Below, in pieces: positions 1 to 7,719 of a stretch of 64,000 nt of DNA; within the stretch, counting starts at the first letter, position 1; each line of letters begins with the position of its first letter. The position numbers were made by a program, and so were the translations under genes. The DNA is taken from positions 372,001 through 436,000 of the forward strand of contig NZ_JACCEM010000003.1 of NCBI RefSeq assembly GCF_013416525.1, in the 5' to 3' direction. The notes under the pieces were generated by a model. The model worked only from the letters and a program-made list of their open reading frames with translations, searched no databases and was not told the DNA's origin. The stretch is from Parapusillimonas granuli (GTDB taxonomy: Bacteria > Pseudomonadota > Gammaproteobacteria > Burkholderiales > Burkholderiaceae_B).

Positions 1-57
1 CCCGAGAAGCTCGAAGACCTGTTCTTCCCCGGCCCCGCCGTGTCGCAAGGAAACTGA
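1..57 (+). CDS. 3' end of an upstream gene, probably an ABC substrate-binding protein
   Basis: An open frame enters from the left edge and stops with TGA at 55-57, giving the last 18 residues, which end in VSQGN. The tail alone has no recognisable motif. It lies 25 bases before an ATPase gene of the sulfonate/taurine type, where the periplasmic substrate-binding protein is normally encoded, so that role is inferred from position only. Confidence 0.5.
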   Translation, partial: PEKLEDLFFPGPAVSQGN

Positions 58-82
58 TCGCCCGCCCCGGAGACCGCCGCTC

Positions 83-871
83 ATGCCTCATACCGCAACG
101 CCGCTCCTGTCCGTGCAAGGCGTAACCCTGCGCTACCGCACGAAAGACCACCTGGTCACGGCCACCTATCGGGTCAGCTTCGACGTCCATCGTTCCGACC
201 GCTACGTCATCGTGGGGCAGTCGGGCTGCGGCAAGTCCACGCTCCTGAAGGCGGTGGGCGGCTACCTGCCCACGGTGGAAGGGTATATCCGGCTCAATGG
301 CGCGGAAATCACCAAGCCGGGCCCGGACAGGGTCATGGTGTTCCAGGAGTTCGACCAGCTCCTGCCCTGGAAGACCGTCAAGGAAAACGTGGTGTTCGCG
401 CTCACGGCCAGCGGCCGACTGGACCGCAAGGCCGCGGCCGAGAAAGCCATGCACTTCATCGACAAGGTCAATTTGTCCGACTTCGCCGACAGCCTGCCGC
501 ACACGCTTTCGGGGGGCATGAAGCAGCGCGTGGCCATCGCCCGCGGCATGGCGATGGAGCCCGAGATCCTGCTGATGGACGAACCCTTCGCCGCGCTCGA
601 CGCGCTGACCCGCGCCAAAATGCAGGAAGAGCTGCTGCAGCTCTGGGAGGACACCCGCTTCACCGTGCTGTTCGTCACGCACTCCATTCCCGAAGCGGTC
701 AGGATAGGCAGCAGGATCCTGCTGCTGAGCCCCCATCCCGGGCAGGTCCGCGCCGAACTGAACAGCGAGGGGGTCGACGCGGCCGGCCCCGACGGCAAGC
801 TGCTGAGCCAGCGGATCGAGGACCTGCTCTTCGAGGAAGACGCAACGCAAGGGAGGATGGCGCATGTCTGA
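83..871 (+). CDS. ABC transporter ATPase, nitrate/sulfonate/taurine type (SsuB/TauB family)
   Basis: This is the cytoplasmic ATPase of an importer. Seen in the 262 residues: Walker A GQSGCGKST (45-53), a Q-loop with FDQLLPW (90-96) typical of the SsuB/TauB/NrtD group, signature LSGGMKQRV (142-150), Walker B ILLMDEP (162-168) and a VTH switch histidine near 199. GGAG lies 10 bases before the ATG. The gene overlaps the permease gene by 8 bases, so they are translationally coupled. The family imports organosulfur compounds, nitrate, pyrimidine precursors or aromatic acids. The substrate cannot be read from the ATPase; the downstream MmgE/PrpD gene suggests a carboxylic acid rather than a sulfonate. 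Confidence 0.93.
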   Translation: MPHTATPLLSVQGVTLRYRTKDHLVTATYRVSFDVHRSDRYVIVGQSGCGKSTLLKAVGGYLPTVEGYIRLNGAEITKPGPDRVMVFQEFDQLLPWKTVKENVVFALTASGRLDRKAAAEKAMHFIDKVNLSDFADSLPHTLSGGMKQRVAIARGMAMEPEILLMDEPFAALDALTRAKMQEELLQLWEDTRFTVLFVTHSIPEAVRIGSRILLLSPHPGQVRAELNSEGVDAAGPDGKLLSQRIEDLLFEEDATQGRMAHV

Positions 872-1748
872 AACCGCGGCCAAGCCTGTTTCACCTGTTC
901 CACGCGAGGAAATCGTCAACACGATAGAAGACAGGGGATACGGCATCATCGAGAAGCCCTTGAGCGTCTGGGAAAGGCTGCTGGACAACGGCGTCTTCCG
1001 CAAGGCCGTCATGCTGGCGCTGCTGGCGCTCGTCTGGGAAGCCTATGCCCGCTGGTCGGGCAATCCGCTGCTGTTCCCCACCTTCGTCGCCACCGTGCGG
1101 GCCTTCTTCAATGGCATCCTGACCGGGACCCTGCTGCACGCCACCTGGACGTCGATCTCTTTATTGCTGCAAGGCTATGCCGCGGGCCTGGCCATCGCCG
1201 CGCTGTTCACGGCCTTCGCCAGCGCCACCCGCGTGGGGGCCGACCTGCTCGAAACGCTGACGTCCATGTTCAACCCCTTGCCCTCCATCGCGCTGCTGCC
1301 GCTGTCGATGATCTGGTTCGGCCTGGGCAACGCCAGCATCGTTTTCGTGCTGATCCACGCGGTATTGTGGGCGGTGGCCCTGAACACCCATTCGGGCTTC
1401 CGCTCCGTGAGCCCGACCTGGCGCATGGTGGGCCGCAACTACGGCCTGACCGGCTTGCGCTATGTGTGCAAGATCCTCATCCCGGGCGCCTTTCCCAGCA
1501 TCCTCACCGGCATGAAGATAGGCTGGGCGTTCGCCTGGCGCACCCTGATCGCGGCCGAGCTCGTCTTCGGCTCCAGCTCGGGCTCGGGCGGCCTGGGCTG
1601 GTACATATTCCAGAACAAGAACATGCTCGACATTCCCAACGTATTCGCGGGGCTGCTGACGGTCATACTGTTCGGCCTGCTGGTCGAGAACCTGATCTTC
1701 CGCGTCGTCGAACAGCGCACCATCGGGCGCTGGGGCATGCAGATCTGA
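864..1748 (+). CDS. ABC transporter permease, SsuC/TauC family
   Basis: Inner-membrane permease of 294 residues. About 50 N-terminal residues are polar, then come six likely membrane segments starting at AVMLALLALVWEAYARW. The cytoplasmic coupling region between the later helices (NYGLTGLRYVCKILIPGAFPS) fits the EAA loop of BPD_transp_1 permeases. A GGAGG stands before the ATG inside the ATPase gene. The stop codon overlaps the ATG of the next gene (TGATG), so ATPase, permease and MmgE/PrpD are one operon. Length and topology are normal for the family. Confidence 0.92.
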   Translation: MSETAAKPVSPVPREEIVNTIEDRGYGIIEKPLSVWERLLDNGVFRKAVMLALLALVWEAYARWSGNPLLFPTFVATVRAFFNGILTGTLLHATWTSISLLLQGYAAGLAIAALFTAFASATRVGADLLETLTSMFNPLPSIALLPLSMIWFGLGNASIVFVLIHAVLWAVALNTHSGFRSVSPTWRMVGRNYGLTGLRYVCKILIPGAFPSILTGMKIGWAFAWRTLIAAELVFGSSSGSGGLGWYIFQNKNMLDIPNVFAGLLTVILFGLLVENLIFRVVEQRTIGRWGMQI

Positions 1749-3124
1749 TGGCGGCCCTGGCTCGCACACTGGCCGAATTCGTGGTGTCCGTCCCCGCCGG
1801 CGCCATTCCGGCGCTGGCCATGGAGCGCGCCAAGATGAGCCTGGCCAGCACCATCGCCAGCGCCGCCATGGGCCAGGACATCCCCTCGGCGCGCATCGTG
1901 CGCGGCCTGGAGCTCGAAGAGGGCGGGGCCGGGCAGGCAAGCGTATGGTTCCAGGGCGCCCGCCTGCCGCTCACCAGGGCGGTGCGCGTGAACGCCGTGG
2001 CCAGCGACGCGGCCGCCTCGGACGACAGCGACATGCGCAGCATCGCGCACATCGGCACCATCGTGTCCAGCACGGCGCTCGCCCTGGGCGAGCACGCCGG
2101 CACCGGCGGGGCGGACCTGCTGCGCGCCATGGTCCTGGGCTACGAGATCGCCGGCCGCATCGACGAATCCCTTACGCCGGGCCGCATGCAGCGCGGCTTC
2201 CACGGGTCCGTGTCGACGGTGTTCGGCGCGGCCGTGACCGCGGGCCGGCTGCTGGGCCTGGACGCGCACCGCATGGCGCATGCGATTTCGCTGGCGGCGA
2301 CGTCCATCGGGGGCATGGCCATCGCCGCCGACACCAGCTGCGCCCGCGAATACCATGCCGGCAACGCGGCCATGGCGGGCGTGCAGGCCGCCCTGGCGGC
2401 CATGCGCGGCTACGAAGGCGAGCCGGCCGTGCTCGAATCGCCGCGCGGTTTCCTGAGCGCCATGAACGGGCAGGCCGTCGGCGACATCGCCAAGGACCTG
2501 GGCAAGGAATGGGACATCGTCACCGACATGGCCATCAAGCTCATGCCCGGCGCCCATCCCTTCCATGCTACGGCCGAGGCCGCGGCGGACGCCGCCATGG
2601 CCGGCAACGTTTCCCCGGCCGACATCGAACGCGTCATGGTGTCGGCCGCGGTCCAATGGACCAGCTTCAAAGGCGAGCCGCATCCGCGCAGCCTGGTCGA
2701 CGCGGCGCACAGCCTGTTCTATTTCGTGGCCGCCTCCATCGTCGAGCGCAAGTTCGATTGGGACGCCATGACCGACGCAAAGATGCGCGATCCCGTCATC
2801 GCGGCCGTGCAGGACAAGATCGTATTCGACCCGCACCCTCCGCCCCTGCCCGACCGCTTTCCCCATCGCCACGGCGGCAGTGTCGCCATCCGCCTGAAAG
2901 ACGGCCGGGAGTTCGCCGCCACCTGCCGCGCGCCGCGCGGATCGGGCGCGCGCGGCGTGGACTGGAAAGACGTCGAAGCCAAGTATCGGCGGCTCGCGCC
3001 GATGTCCGGAATGGGCGCGGCGCGGGTGCAAGCAAGCCTGCGCCTGCTGCGCGGCTTCGATGAACTGCCGGACGTCCGGGAGTTGACGGAAATGCTGGCT
3101 CATCCGGCGGGCGGGCCGGAATAG
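1748..3124 (+). CDS. MmgE/PrpD family protein
   Basis: A 458-residue member of the MmgE/PrpD fold, which contains 2-methylcitrate dehydratase, cis-aconitate decarboxylase and iminodisuccinate epimerase. Family features seen are the all-helical N-terminal half with the GADLLRAMVLGYEIAGR segment, HGSVSTVFGAAVTAGRLLGL, the KLMPGAHPFHATAEA segment and a C-terminal alpha/beta lid. The start at 1748 was chosen because it overlaps the permease stop and the family begins here; the frame stays open upstream, but that stretch is the permease gene read in another frame. Co-transcription with an importer suggests it acts on the imported di- or tricarboxylic compound. The exact reaction is unknown. Confidence 0.88.
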   Translation: MAALARTLAEFVVSVPAGAIPALAMERAKMSLASTIASAAMGQDIPSARIVRGLELEEGGAGQASVWFQGARLPLTRAVRVNAVASDAAASDDSDMRSIAHIGTIVSSTALALGEHAGTGGADLLRAMVLGYEIAGRIDESLTPGRMQRGFHGSVSTVFGAAVTAGRLLGLDAHRMAHAISLAATSIGGMAIAADTSCAREYHAGNAAMAGVQAALAAMRGYEGEPAVLESPRGFLSAMNGQAVGDIAKDLGKEWDIVTDMAIKLMPGAHPFHATAEAAADAAMAGNVSPADIERVMVSAAVQWTSFKGEPHPRSLVDAAHSLFYFVAASIVERKFDWDAMTDAKMRDPVIAAVQDKIVFDPHPPPLPDRFPHRHGGSVAIRLKDGREFAATCRAPRGSGARGVDWKDVEAKYRRLAPMSGMGAARVQASLRLLRGFDELPDVRELTEMLAHPAGGPE

Positions 3125-3154
3125 ACGGGCCGCGGCGCGCTCGGGCCGCTATCC

Positions 3155-4063
3155 TTGTATGATTCCGTCATGAAGCCCGCGCGCCCGCTCACCCTTCTCG
3201 CATCGGCCATCGCGGCGGTCCTGGTGTCCGTCGCGCTGCTGCGGTTCTTTGCGCCCGAGGCGTCCGGCGCCCGGCTGCTGCATACCGAGCCGTCCGAGTT
3301 CGCCCCCGTCCTGGTGTTCGAAGAATTCGGCGAACGCTGCATGAACTTCAACACCATGAAGGACTATGGGCGCCAGACCTGCATGCGCATCGACGACCCG
3401 GACCTCATGGTCTTCGCCTACACCCGCATGATGACCAGCGCCTTGTTCGTGAAGCCCGACCCGCACAGCGTGCTGTTCGTCGGCCTGGGCGGCGCGACGC
3501 TGCCCAAGGCCTTCGCCAAGATCCTGCCCGGCGCGATGATCCATACGGTGGAAATCGACCCGGCGGTCCTGCGCGTCGCGGAGCGCTATTTCGGATACCG
3601 GCAGGGGCCTCGCCAGCGTGTGTTCGTGGAAGACGGCCGCGCCTTCATCGAGCGGGCCCGCCGGGAAGGCCGGCGCTACGACATGATCATGCTGGATGCC
3701 TTCGACGTCGACTACATACCCGCGCATCTGCTGACGCGCGAATTTCTGGAACACGTGCGCGCCATCCTGTCCGACGACGGCGTGCTGGTGTCGAATTCCT
3801 TCACCGCCAGCCGCATGTATGAACGCGAATCCGCCACCTATGCGGCGGTGTTCGGCGACTTCTTCAACCTGCGCAGCGGCATCGCCGGCAACCGGGTGAT
3901 CATCGCGACGAAAGCCGCCTTGCCCGACGACGCGGCGCTCGCGCGCAATGCGCAGGCGCTGGCGGGCCGGCTGGCGCCGTTCGGCATCAAGGCCGACGAG
4001 GCGCTGGGGCGCTATTCGCGCAGCCGGGACTGGGACCCGGACGCCCCCGTCCTGACGGACTGA
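3155..4063 (+). CDS. Spermidine synthase-like methyltransferase-fold protein, membrane-anchored
   Basis: A 302-residue protein with one N-terminal hydrophobic helix (about residues 10-28) and then a polyamine-synthase/SAM-binding Rossmann domain: VLFVGLGGATLPKAF, the acidic strand end HTVEIDPAV, FVEDGRAFI and MLDAFDVDYIPAHL. These are the nucleotide-binding and active-site segments of the SpeE superfamily. The true start may be the second ATG at 3170 (MKPARP). It stands alone between the MmgE/PrpD gene and a convergent aminotransferase gene, without a decarboxylase partner. Related anchored proteins are common and mostly uncharacterised, so aminopropyl transfer is not certain. Confidence 0.82.
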   Translation: MYDSVMKPARPLTLLASAIAAVLVSVALLRFFAPEASGARLLHTEPSEFAPVLVFEEFGERCMNFNTMKDYGRQTCMRIDDPDLMVFAYTRMMTSALFVKPDPHSVLFVGLGGATLPKAFAKILPGAMIHTVEIDPAVLRVAERYFGYRQGPRQRVFVEDGRAFIERARREGRRYDMIMLDAFDVDYIPAHLLTREFLEHVRAILSDDGVLVSNSFTASRMYERESATYAAVFGDFFNLRSGIAGNRVIIATKAALPDDAALARNAQALAGRLAPFGIKADEALGRYSRSRDWDPDAPVLTD

Positions 4064-4097
4064 ATCGAGCCGCGCCGCGCAGGCCGCCGCGCGCCGC

Positions 4098-5423
4098 CTA
4101 CGCCGCGCGCAGCACCTTGGCCAGTGTCGAGAACAGCTGCTCCATCTGCGCGTCCTCGATGATCAGCGGCGGCGACAGCAGCATGGTGTCGCCCGAGGCG
4201 CGGATCAGGCAGCCTTCCTTCAGGCAGGCCTTGTGCGCCTGCTGCGCGCGCTGCCCGGGCTTGCCTTCGATGGGCGCGAGCTCGACGGCCGCAAGCAGGC
4301 CGATGTTGCGCACGTCCACGACGTGGGGCTCGCCCTGCATGGCGTGCGCCAGCGCCTCCCAGCGGGGCGCCAGCGCCTGCGCGCGCGCGAACAGCCGGTT
4401 TTCCTGATAGTGGCGCAGCGCGGCCAGGCCGGCGGCCGCGGCCAGGGGATGGCCGGAATAGGTATAGCCGTGCGGCAGTTCGATGCCGCTGCCGCCGGAC
4501 TGCATGAAAGCGTCGTATATGGGCCGGCGAACGAAGGTGGCGCCCATGGGCACGGCCCCGTTCGTGAGGCCTTTCGCGCTGACGACGAGGTCGGGCAGGA
4601 CGCCGAAGTATTCGCAGGAAAGCATGCCGTCGATGCGGCCGAAGCCGGTGATCACTTCATCGAAGATCAGCAAGATGCCGTGCCGGTCGCAGATCTCGCG
4701 CAGCCTGGGCAGATAGTCCTTGGGCGGGACCAGCACGCCGGTGGAGCCCGCCACCGGTTCGACGATGACCGCCGCCACGGTGGACGGATCGTGCAGCAGC
4801 AGCAGGCGCTGCAGGGCGTCGGCCAGTTCCGCGCCCCAGTCGGGCTGGCCGCGGGAATAGGCCATGCGGCCGCGGTCGTATGTATGGGGCAGGTGCAGCA
4901 CCCCGGGCAGCAGCGGGCCGTAGGGCCGCCGATGCCCCGATATGCCGGAGACGGACAAACCGCCGAAACCCACGCCGTGGTAGTCGCGTTCCCGCCCGAC
5001 CAGGCGGTAGCGATGCCCTTCGTTGCGGGCCCGGTGATAGGCCAGGGCTATCTTCAATGCGGTGTCGACCGCCTCGGAGCCCGAGTTCGAGAAGAACACG
5101 TGCGAGAGGTCGCCCGGCGCCGCCTCGACCAGGGCGTCGGCGTATTCGAACACGATGGGGTGGCCCATTTGGAAGGAAGGCGCGTAGTCGAGCTCGTCGG
5201 CCGTTTGCTGGATGGCGCGCACCACCGGCGCGCACCGATGCCCCGCATTCACGCACCACAGCCCGGCGATGCCGTCCAGCACGGACGACCCGTCGGCGCG
5301 ATAGTAATACATGCCGTCGGCGCGGGCGAAAAGTTCAGGGTTGGACTTGAATCGCTGATTGGCCGTGAAAGGCATCCAATAGGCATCCAGCGGGGGCGAA
5401 GAGGGGATCGGGGCGGCGCTCAT
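4098..5423 (-). CDS. Class III aminotransferase, omega-amino acid:pyruvate type
   Basis: PLP-dependent aminotransferase of 441 residues. The N-terminal LDAYWMPFTANQRFK is the characteristic opening of beta-alanine/omega-amino acid:pyruvate transaminases. Also seen: SGSEAVDTALK (cofactor phosphate site), DYHG, FDEVITGFGR with Asp255 for the pyridine nitrogen, and SAKGLTNGAVPMG with Lys284 as Schiff-base lysine. It would move an amino group from a terminal amine or omega-amino acid to pyruvate in the cytoplasm. It is transcribed away from the GntR gene 150 bases upstream, and its promoter region shares a motif with the C45 acyltransferase gene, which suggests common control. Confidence 0.92.
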   Translation of the reverse strand: MSAAPIPSSPPLDAYWMPFTANQRFKSNPELFARADGMYYYRADGSSVLDGIAGLWCVNAGHRCAPVVRAIQQTADELDYAPSFQMGHPIVFEYADALVEAAPGDLSHVFFSNSGSEAVDTALKIALAYHRARNEGHRYRLVGRERDYHGVGFGGLSVSGISGHRRPYGPLLPGVLHLPHTYDRGRMAYSRGQPDWGAELADALQRLLLLHDPSTVAAVIVEPVAGSTGVLVPPKDYLPRLREICDRHGILLIFDEVITGFGRIDGMLSCEYFGVLPDLVVSAKGLTNGAVPMGATFVRRPIYDAFMQSGGSGIELPHGYTYSGHPLAAAAGLAALRHYQENRLFARAQALAPRWEALAHAMQGEPHVVDVRNIGLLAAVELAPIEGKPGQRAQQAHKACLKEGCLIRASGDTMLLSPPLIIEDAQMEQLFSTLAKVLRAA

Positions 5424-5453
5424 GTGAACTCACCTGCAAGTTTAGGTGGTTCT

Positions 5454-5486
5454 ATTTTGTACCAAACAACTATTTAATGCAATATA
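5454..5486 (-). promoter_or_regulatory. Candidate promoter/operator of the aminotransferase gene, shared with the C45 gene
   Basis: On the minus strand TTGCAT (5482-5477), a 17-base spacer and CAAAAT (5459-5454) make a plausible sigma-70 promoter about 30 bases before the ATG. The sequence TATATTGCA followed by TTAA and a later GTACA recurs, with the same arrangement, upstream of the C45 gene at 6484-6516. The match extends outside the hexamers, so it may also be the GntR operator. Confidence 0.45.
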
Positions 5487-5572
5487 TGGCGCAATGGCCG
5501 GGCACGGCGCGTCCCGGCTGCCGAGGCACGCGCACGCCTCATGCGCGCATCGCGCGCCGTGGCGGCGGAGCC

Positions 5573-6448
5573 TCAGCTTTTCGCCAGGGCAGACAGCAGA
5601 TGCTTGCGCATCAGCGCCGCCGCCCATTGCGGGTCCTTGCTTTCTATGGCGTCCAGGATTTCCAGGTGTTCGCGCGAGGCTTCCATGACGTGGTCGTGGC
5701 GATAGAAGGCGTCGTGCTCTTCCAGGCGCCGCAATTGCGTCTGCTGCTGGAGCGCCATGACGATGAAGCGGTTGCCGGAGAAGCGCGCCAGCATTTCGTG
5801 GAAGGAGGCGTTCAGGCGGAAGAATTCCGCCGCCGAGACGCTGTCCTGCGAACGGGTCAGGAGCTCGGTGAAGGCGGCGCGGCTGCGGCGCATGTCTTCC
5901 GCGTCCGGCTGGAAGCCGGGTTCGAGCAGGCCGCCGCATTCTATGATGATCCGATAGCGGTAGCTTTCCGTCAGGGCTTCGCGCGAGTCCAGCGCGGGCA
6001 TGAACTGCCAGCCGCGCCCGGGCCGTTTCTCGATCAGGTTTTCCGAGGTCATGCGCGACAGCACGTTGCGCAGCACCGCGGCCGAACAGCCATAGCGGCG
6101 CAGCAGGTCTTTCTCGATCAGCGTGTCGGGCAGCCGCTTGCGGGCCCGGTCCTGGATGAGCGCGCGATAGAGGGCGTCGGCGCTGGCGCCGCCGTCCGCG
6201 AGCGCGGGCAACGAGGCCGCCTCGCCCGCATGGTGGACGAAGTAGCCGCTGTTGGAGCGGTAATGGATGGCGCCGTGGCTCGCCAGCAGCTTCAAGGCCC
6301 CCCGGATGGGAGTGCGCGACACCTGGAACATGTCGGCCAGCGCTTCTTCGCGCAAATGCGAGTCCGCGGGAAAACTGCCGTCGGCGATGTGCGCCGCAAT
6401 GCGGCGGGCCAGATCGCGCTGGAGAGGGGTGGGCCTGTACGTGGTCAT
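5573..6448 (-). CDS. GntR-family regulator with two winged helices and an FCD domain
   Basis: A 291-residue regulator. Residues 6-68 form a GntR winged helix (LREEALADMFQVSRTPIRGALK). A second winged-helix-like unit follows at about 88-145 (LIEKDLLRRYGCSAAVLRNVLSRM, then the wing EKRPGRGW). An FCD effector domain fills about 155-285, with FHEMLARFSGN and EHLEILDAI. FCD domains bind organic acids, often through a metal. Usual FadR-type proteins have one winged helix and about 230 residues, so the extra domain accounts for the length. It sits between the aminotransferase and C45 genes and most likely controls both. Confidence 0.88.
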   Translation of the reverse strand: MTTYRPTPLQRDLARRIAAHIADGSFPADSHLREEALADMFQVSRTPIRGALKLLASHGAIHYRSNSGYFVHHAGEAASLPALADGGASADALYRALIQDRARKRLPDTLIEKDLLRRYGCSAAVLRNVLSRMTSENLIEKRPGRGWQFMPALDSREALTESYRYRIIIECGGLLEPGFQPDAEDMRRSRAAFTELLTRSQDSVSAAEFFRLNASFHEMLARFSGNRFIVMALQQQTQLRRLEEHDAFYRHDHVMEASREHLEILDAIESKDPQWAAALMRKHLLSALAKS

Positions 6449-6483
6449 GGCGTAGTGTAACGGGGTTTTCCCTTAGTTGGATT

Positions 6484-6516
6484 TATATTGCACTTAATCG
6501 AATTTTAGTACATTAT
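6484..6516 (+). promoter_or_regulatory. Candidate promoter/operator of the C45-peptide transporter operon
   Basis: TTGCAC (6488-6493), 17 bases, then CATTAT (6511-6516), about 40 bases before the C45 start. The surrounding TATATTGCA-C-TTAA and GTACA blocks match the element upstream of the divergently placed aminotransferase gene. The region is AT-rich against a GC-rich background and also carries the GntR promoter on the other strand. Confidence 0.45.
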
Positions 6517-6555
6517 TCCCTTGTATCGATCCATCATCATCGCAGGAATCCAGGC

Positions 6556-7674
6556 ATGTCAACAGCGCAACCCGATGCCGGCATCTTTCCGCTGGTCGAA
6601 GTCAGCGGCAGCCCTTACGAGCGCGGCCGCCAGCACGGCGCCGCGGTGCCCGGCCGCGTCCGCGCCAGCGTGGCGCTATACCGCGGCCAGCTGGACCGGC
6701 GCGGCGTGACGCCGCAGCGGCTGCTCCGGCTCGCGCAGGCCATGGAAAAAACCATCGCCGCCTACGACGAAGCCTATCTGGAAGAATTGCGCGGCATCGC
6801 CGCGGGCGCCGGGCTCAGCCTGGCCGAGATCATCACCGTGAATTGCCGCACGGAAATGATGTTCGGCCACGGCGCGCTGGCCCAGGCCCCGCAAGAGCCC
6901 GACGACGGCTGCACCGGCATCATCGTGCTGCCGCAGGCCAGCGCCAGCGGCAAGCTATTGCACGCCCACAACTGGGACTGGCGCCAGGAATGCGTCGACA
7001 CCGGCATCGTCCTGCTGATGCGGCGCAGCGACGGCCCCGATCTGCTCGTCTTCACCGAAGCCGGCGCCCTGGCCCGGCACGGGTTCAACAGCGCCGGCGT
7101 TTCGCTCAGCGGCAACTTCCTGGGCTCCGACCGCGACTACCAGCAGCCCGCCGAAGTGCCGCTGGTGCTGGTGCGCCGGAAAATGCTGGAATCGGCCAAC
7201 CTGTGCGCCGCCATGAAAGTGCTCTGGGGCGCGCGCCGCTTCTGCTCCAACAATCTCATGCTGGCGCAGGCCGAGGGCGAAGCCGTGAACCTGGAATGCG
7301 CGCCCGACGAGATCTTCTGGCTCACTCCCGACGACGGCATCCTGGTGCACGCCAACCACTGGCTGTGCCCCGCCGCCCGCGCCAAGCTGCGGGACACCGG
7401 CCTGGCCATGACGCCCGACTCCCTCTACAGGCAGCGCCGCGTCTCCGCCGCGATGCGCGCCACATCCGGGGGCGTGGACTGGGACACCATCAAGGCGGCG
7501 CTGGCCGACGACTTCGCCAAGCCCGACGGCGTGCTGCGCCATCCCAAGCCCTCCAGCTTCGACAGCATTTCGGCCACGGTGGCCACCACCTGCATGGAAC
7601 CGGCGTCCGGCTTCATGCACATCGCCCGCATGCCTTACGCCTCGCCCCGGCACTTCGCCAAATACCAACTTTGA
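6556..7674 (+). CDS. C45-family Ntn hydrolase (acyl-CoA:6-aminopenicillanate acyltransferase-like)
   Basis: A 372-residue member of the peptidase C45/AAT family, whose members cleave or transfer acyl groups on amides and self-cleave to expose an N-terminal cysteine. Seen: GSPYERGRQHG at 18-28, DDGCTGI with Cys119 as probable nucleophile after cleavage at Gly118-Cys119, HNWDW after the nucleophile strand, GFNSAGVSLSGN and FCSNNLMLA. No signal peptide, so cytoplasmic. AGGAA precedes the ATG. It is the first gene of an operon with a peptide importer (45-base gap), which suggests it hydrolyses an imported N-acyl amino acid, acylated amine or peptide. True penicillin acyltransfer is unlikely in a bacterium. 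Confidence 0.88.
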   Translation: MSTAQPDAGIFPLVEVSGSPYERGRQHGAAVPGRVRASVALYRGQLDRRGVTPQRLLRLAQAMEKTIAAYDEAYLEELRGIAAGAGLSLAEIITVNCRTEMMFGHGALAQAPQEPDDGCTGIIVLPQASASGKLLHAHNWDWRQECVDTGIVLLMRRSDGPDLLVFTEAGALARHGFNSAGVSLSGNFLGSDRDYQQPAEVPLVLVRRKMLESANLCAAMKVLWGARRFCSNNLMLAQAEGEAVNLECAPDEIFWLTPDDGILVHANHWLCPAARAKLRDTGLAMTPDSLYRQRRVSAAMRATSGGVDWDTIKAALADDFAKPDGVLRHPKPSSFDSISATVATTCMEPASGFMHIARMPYASPRHFAKYQL

Positions 7675-7719
7675 ACTCGGCGCGCCCGGCGAACCCGCCG
7701 CGCCTTCCAGGAGACGACC

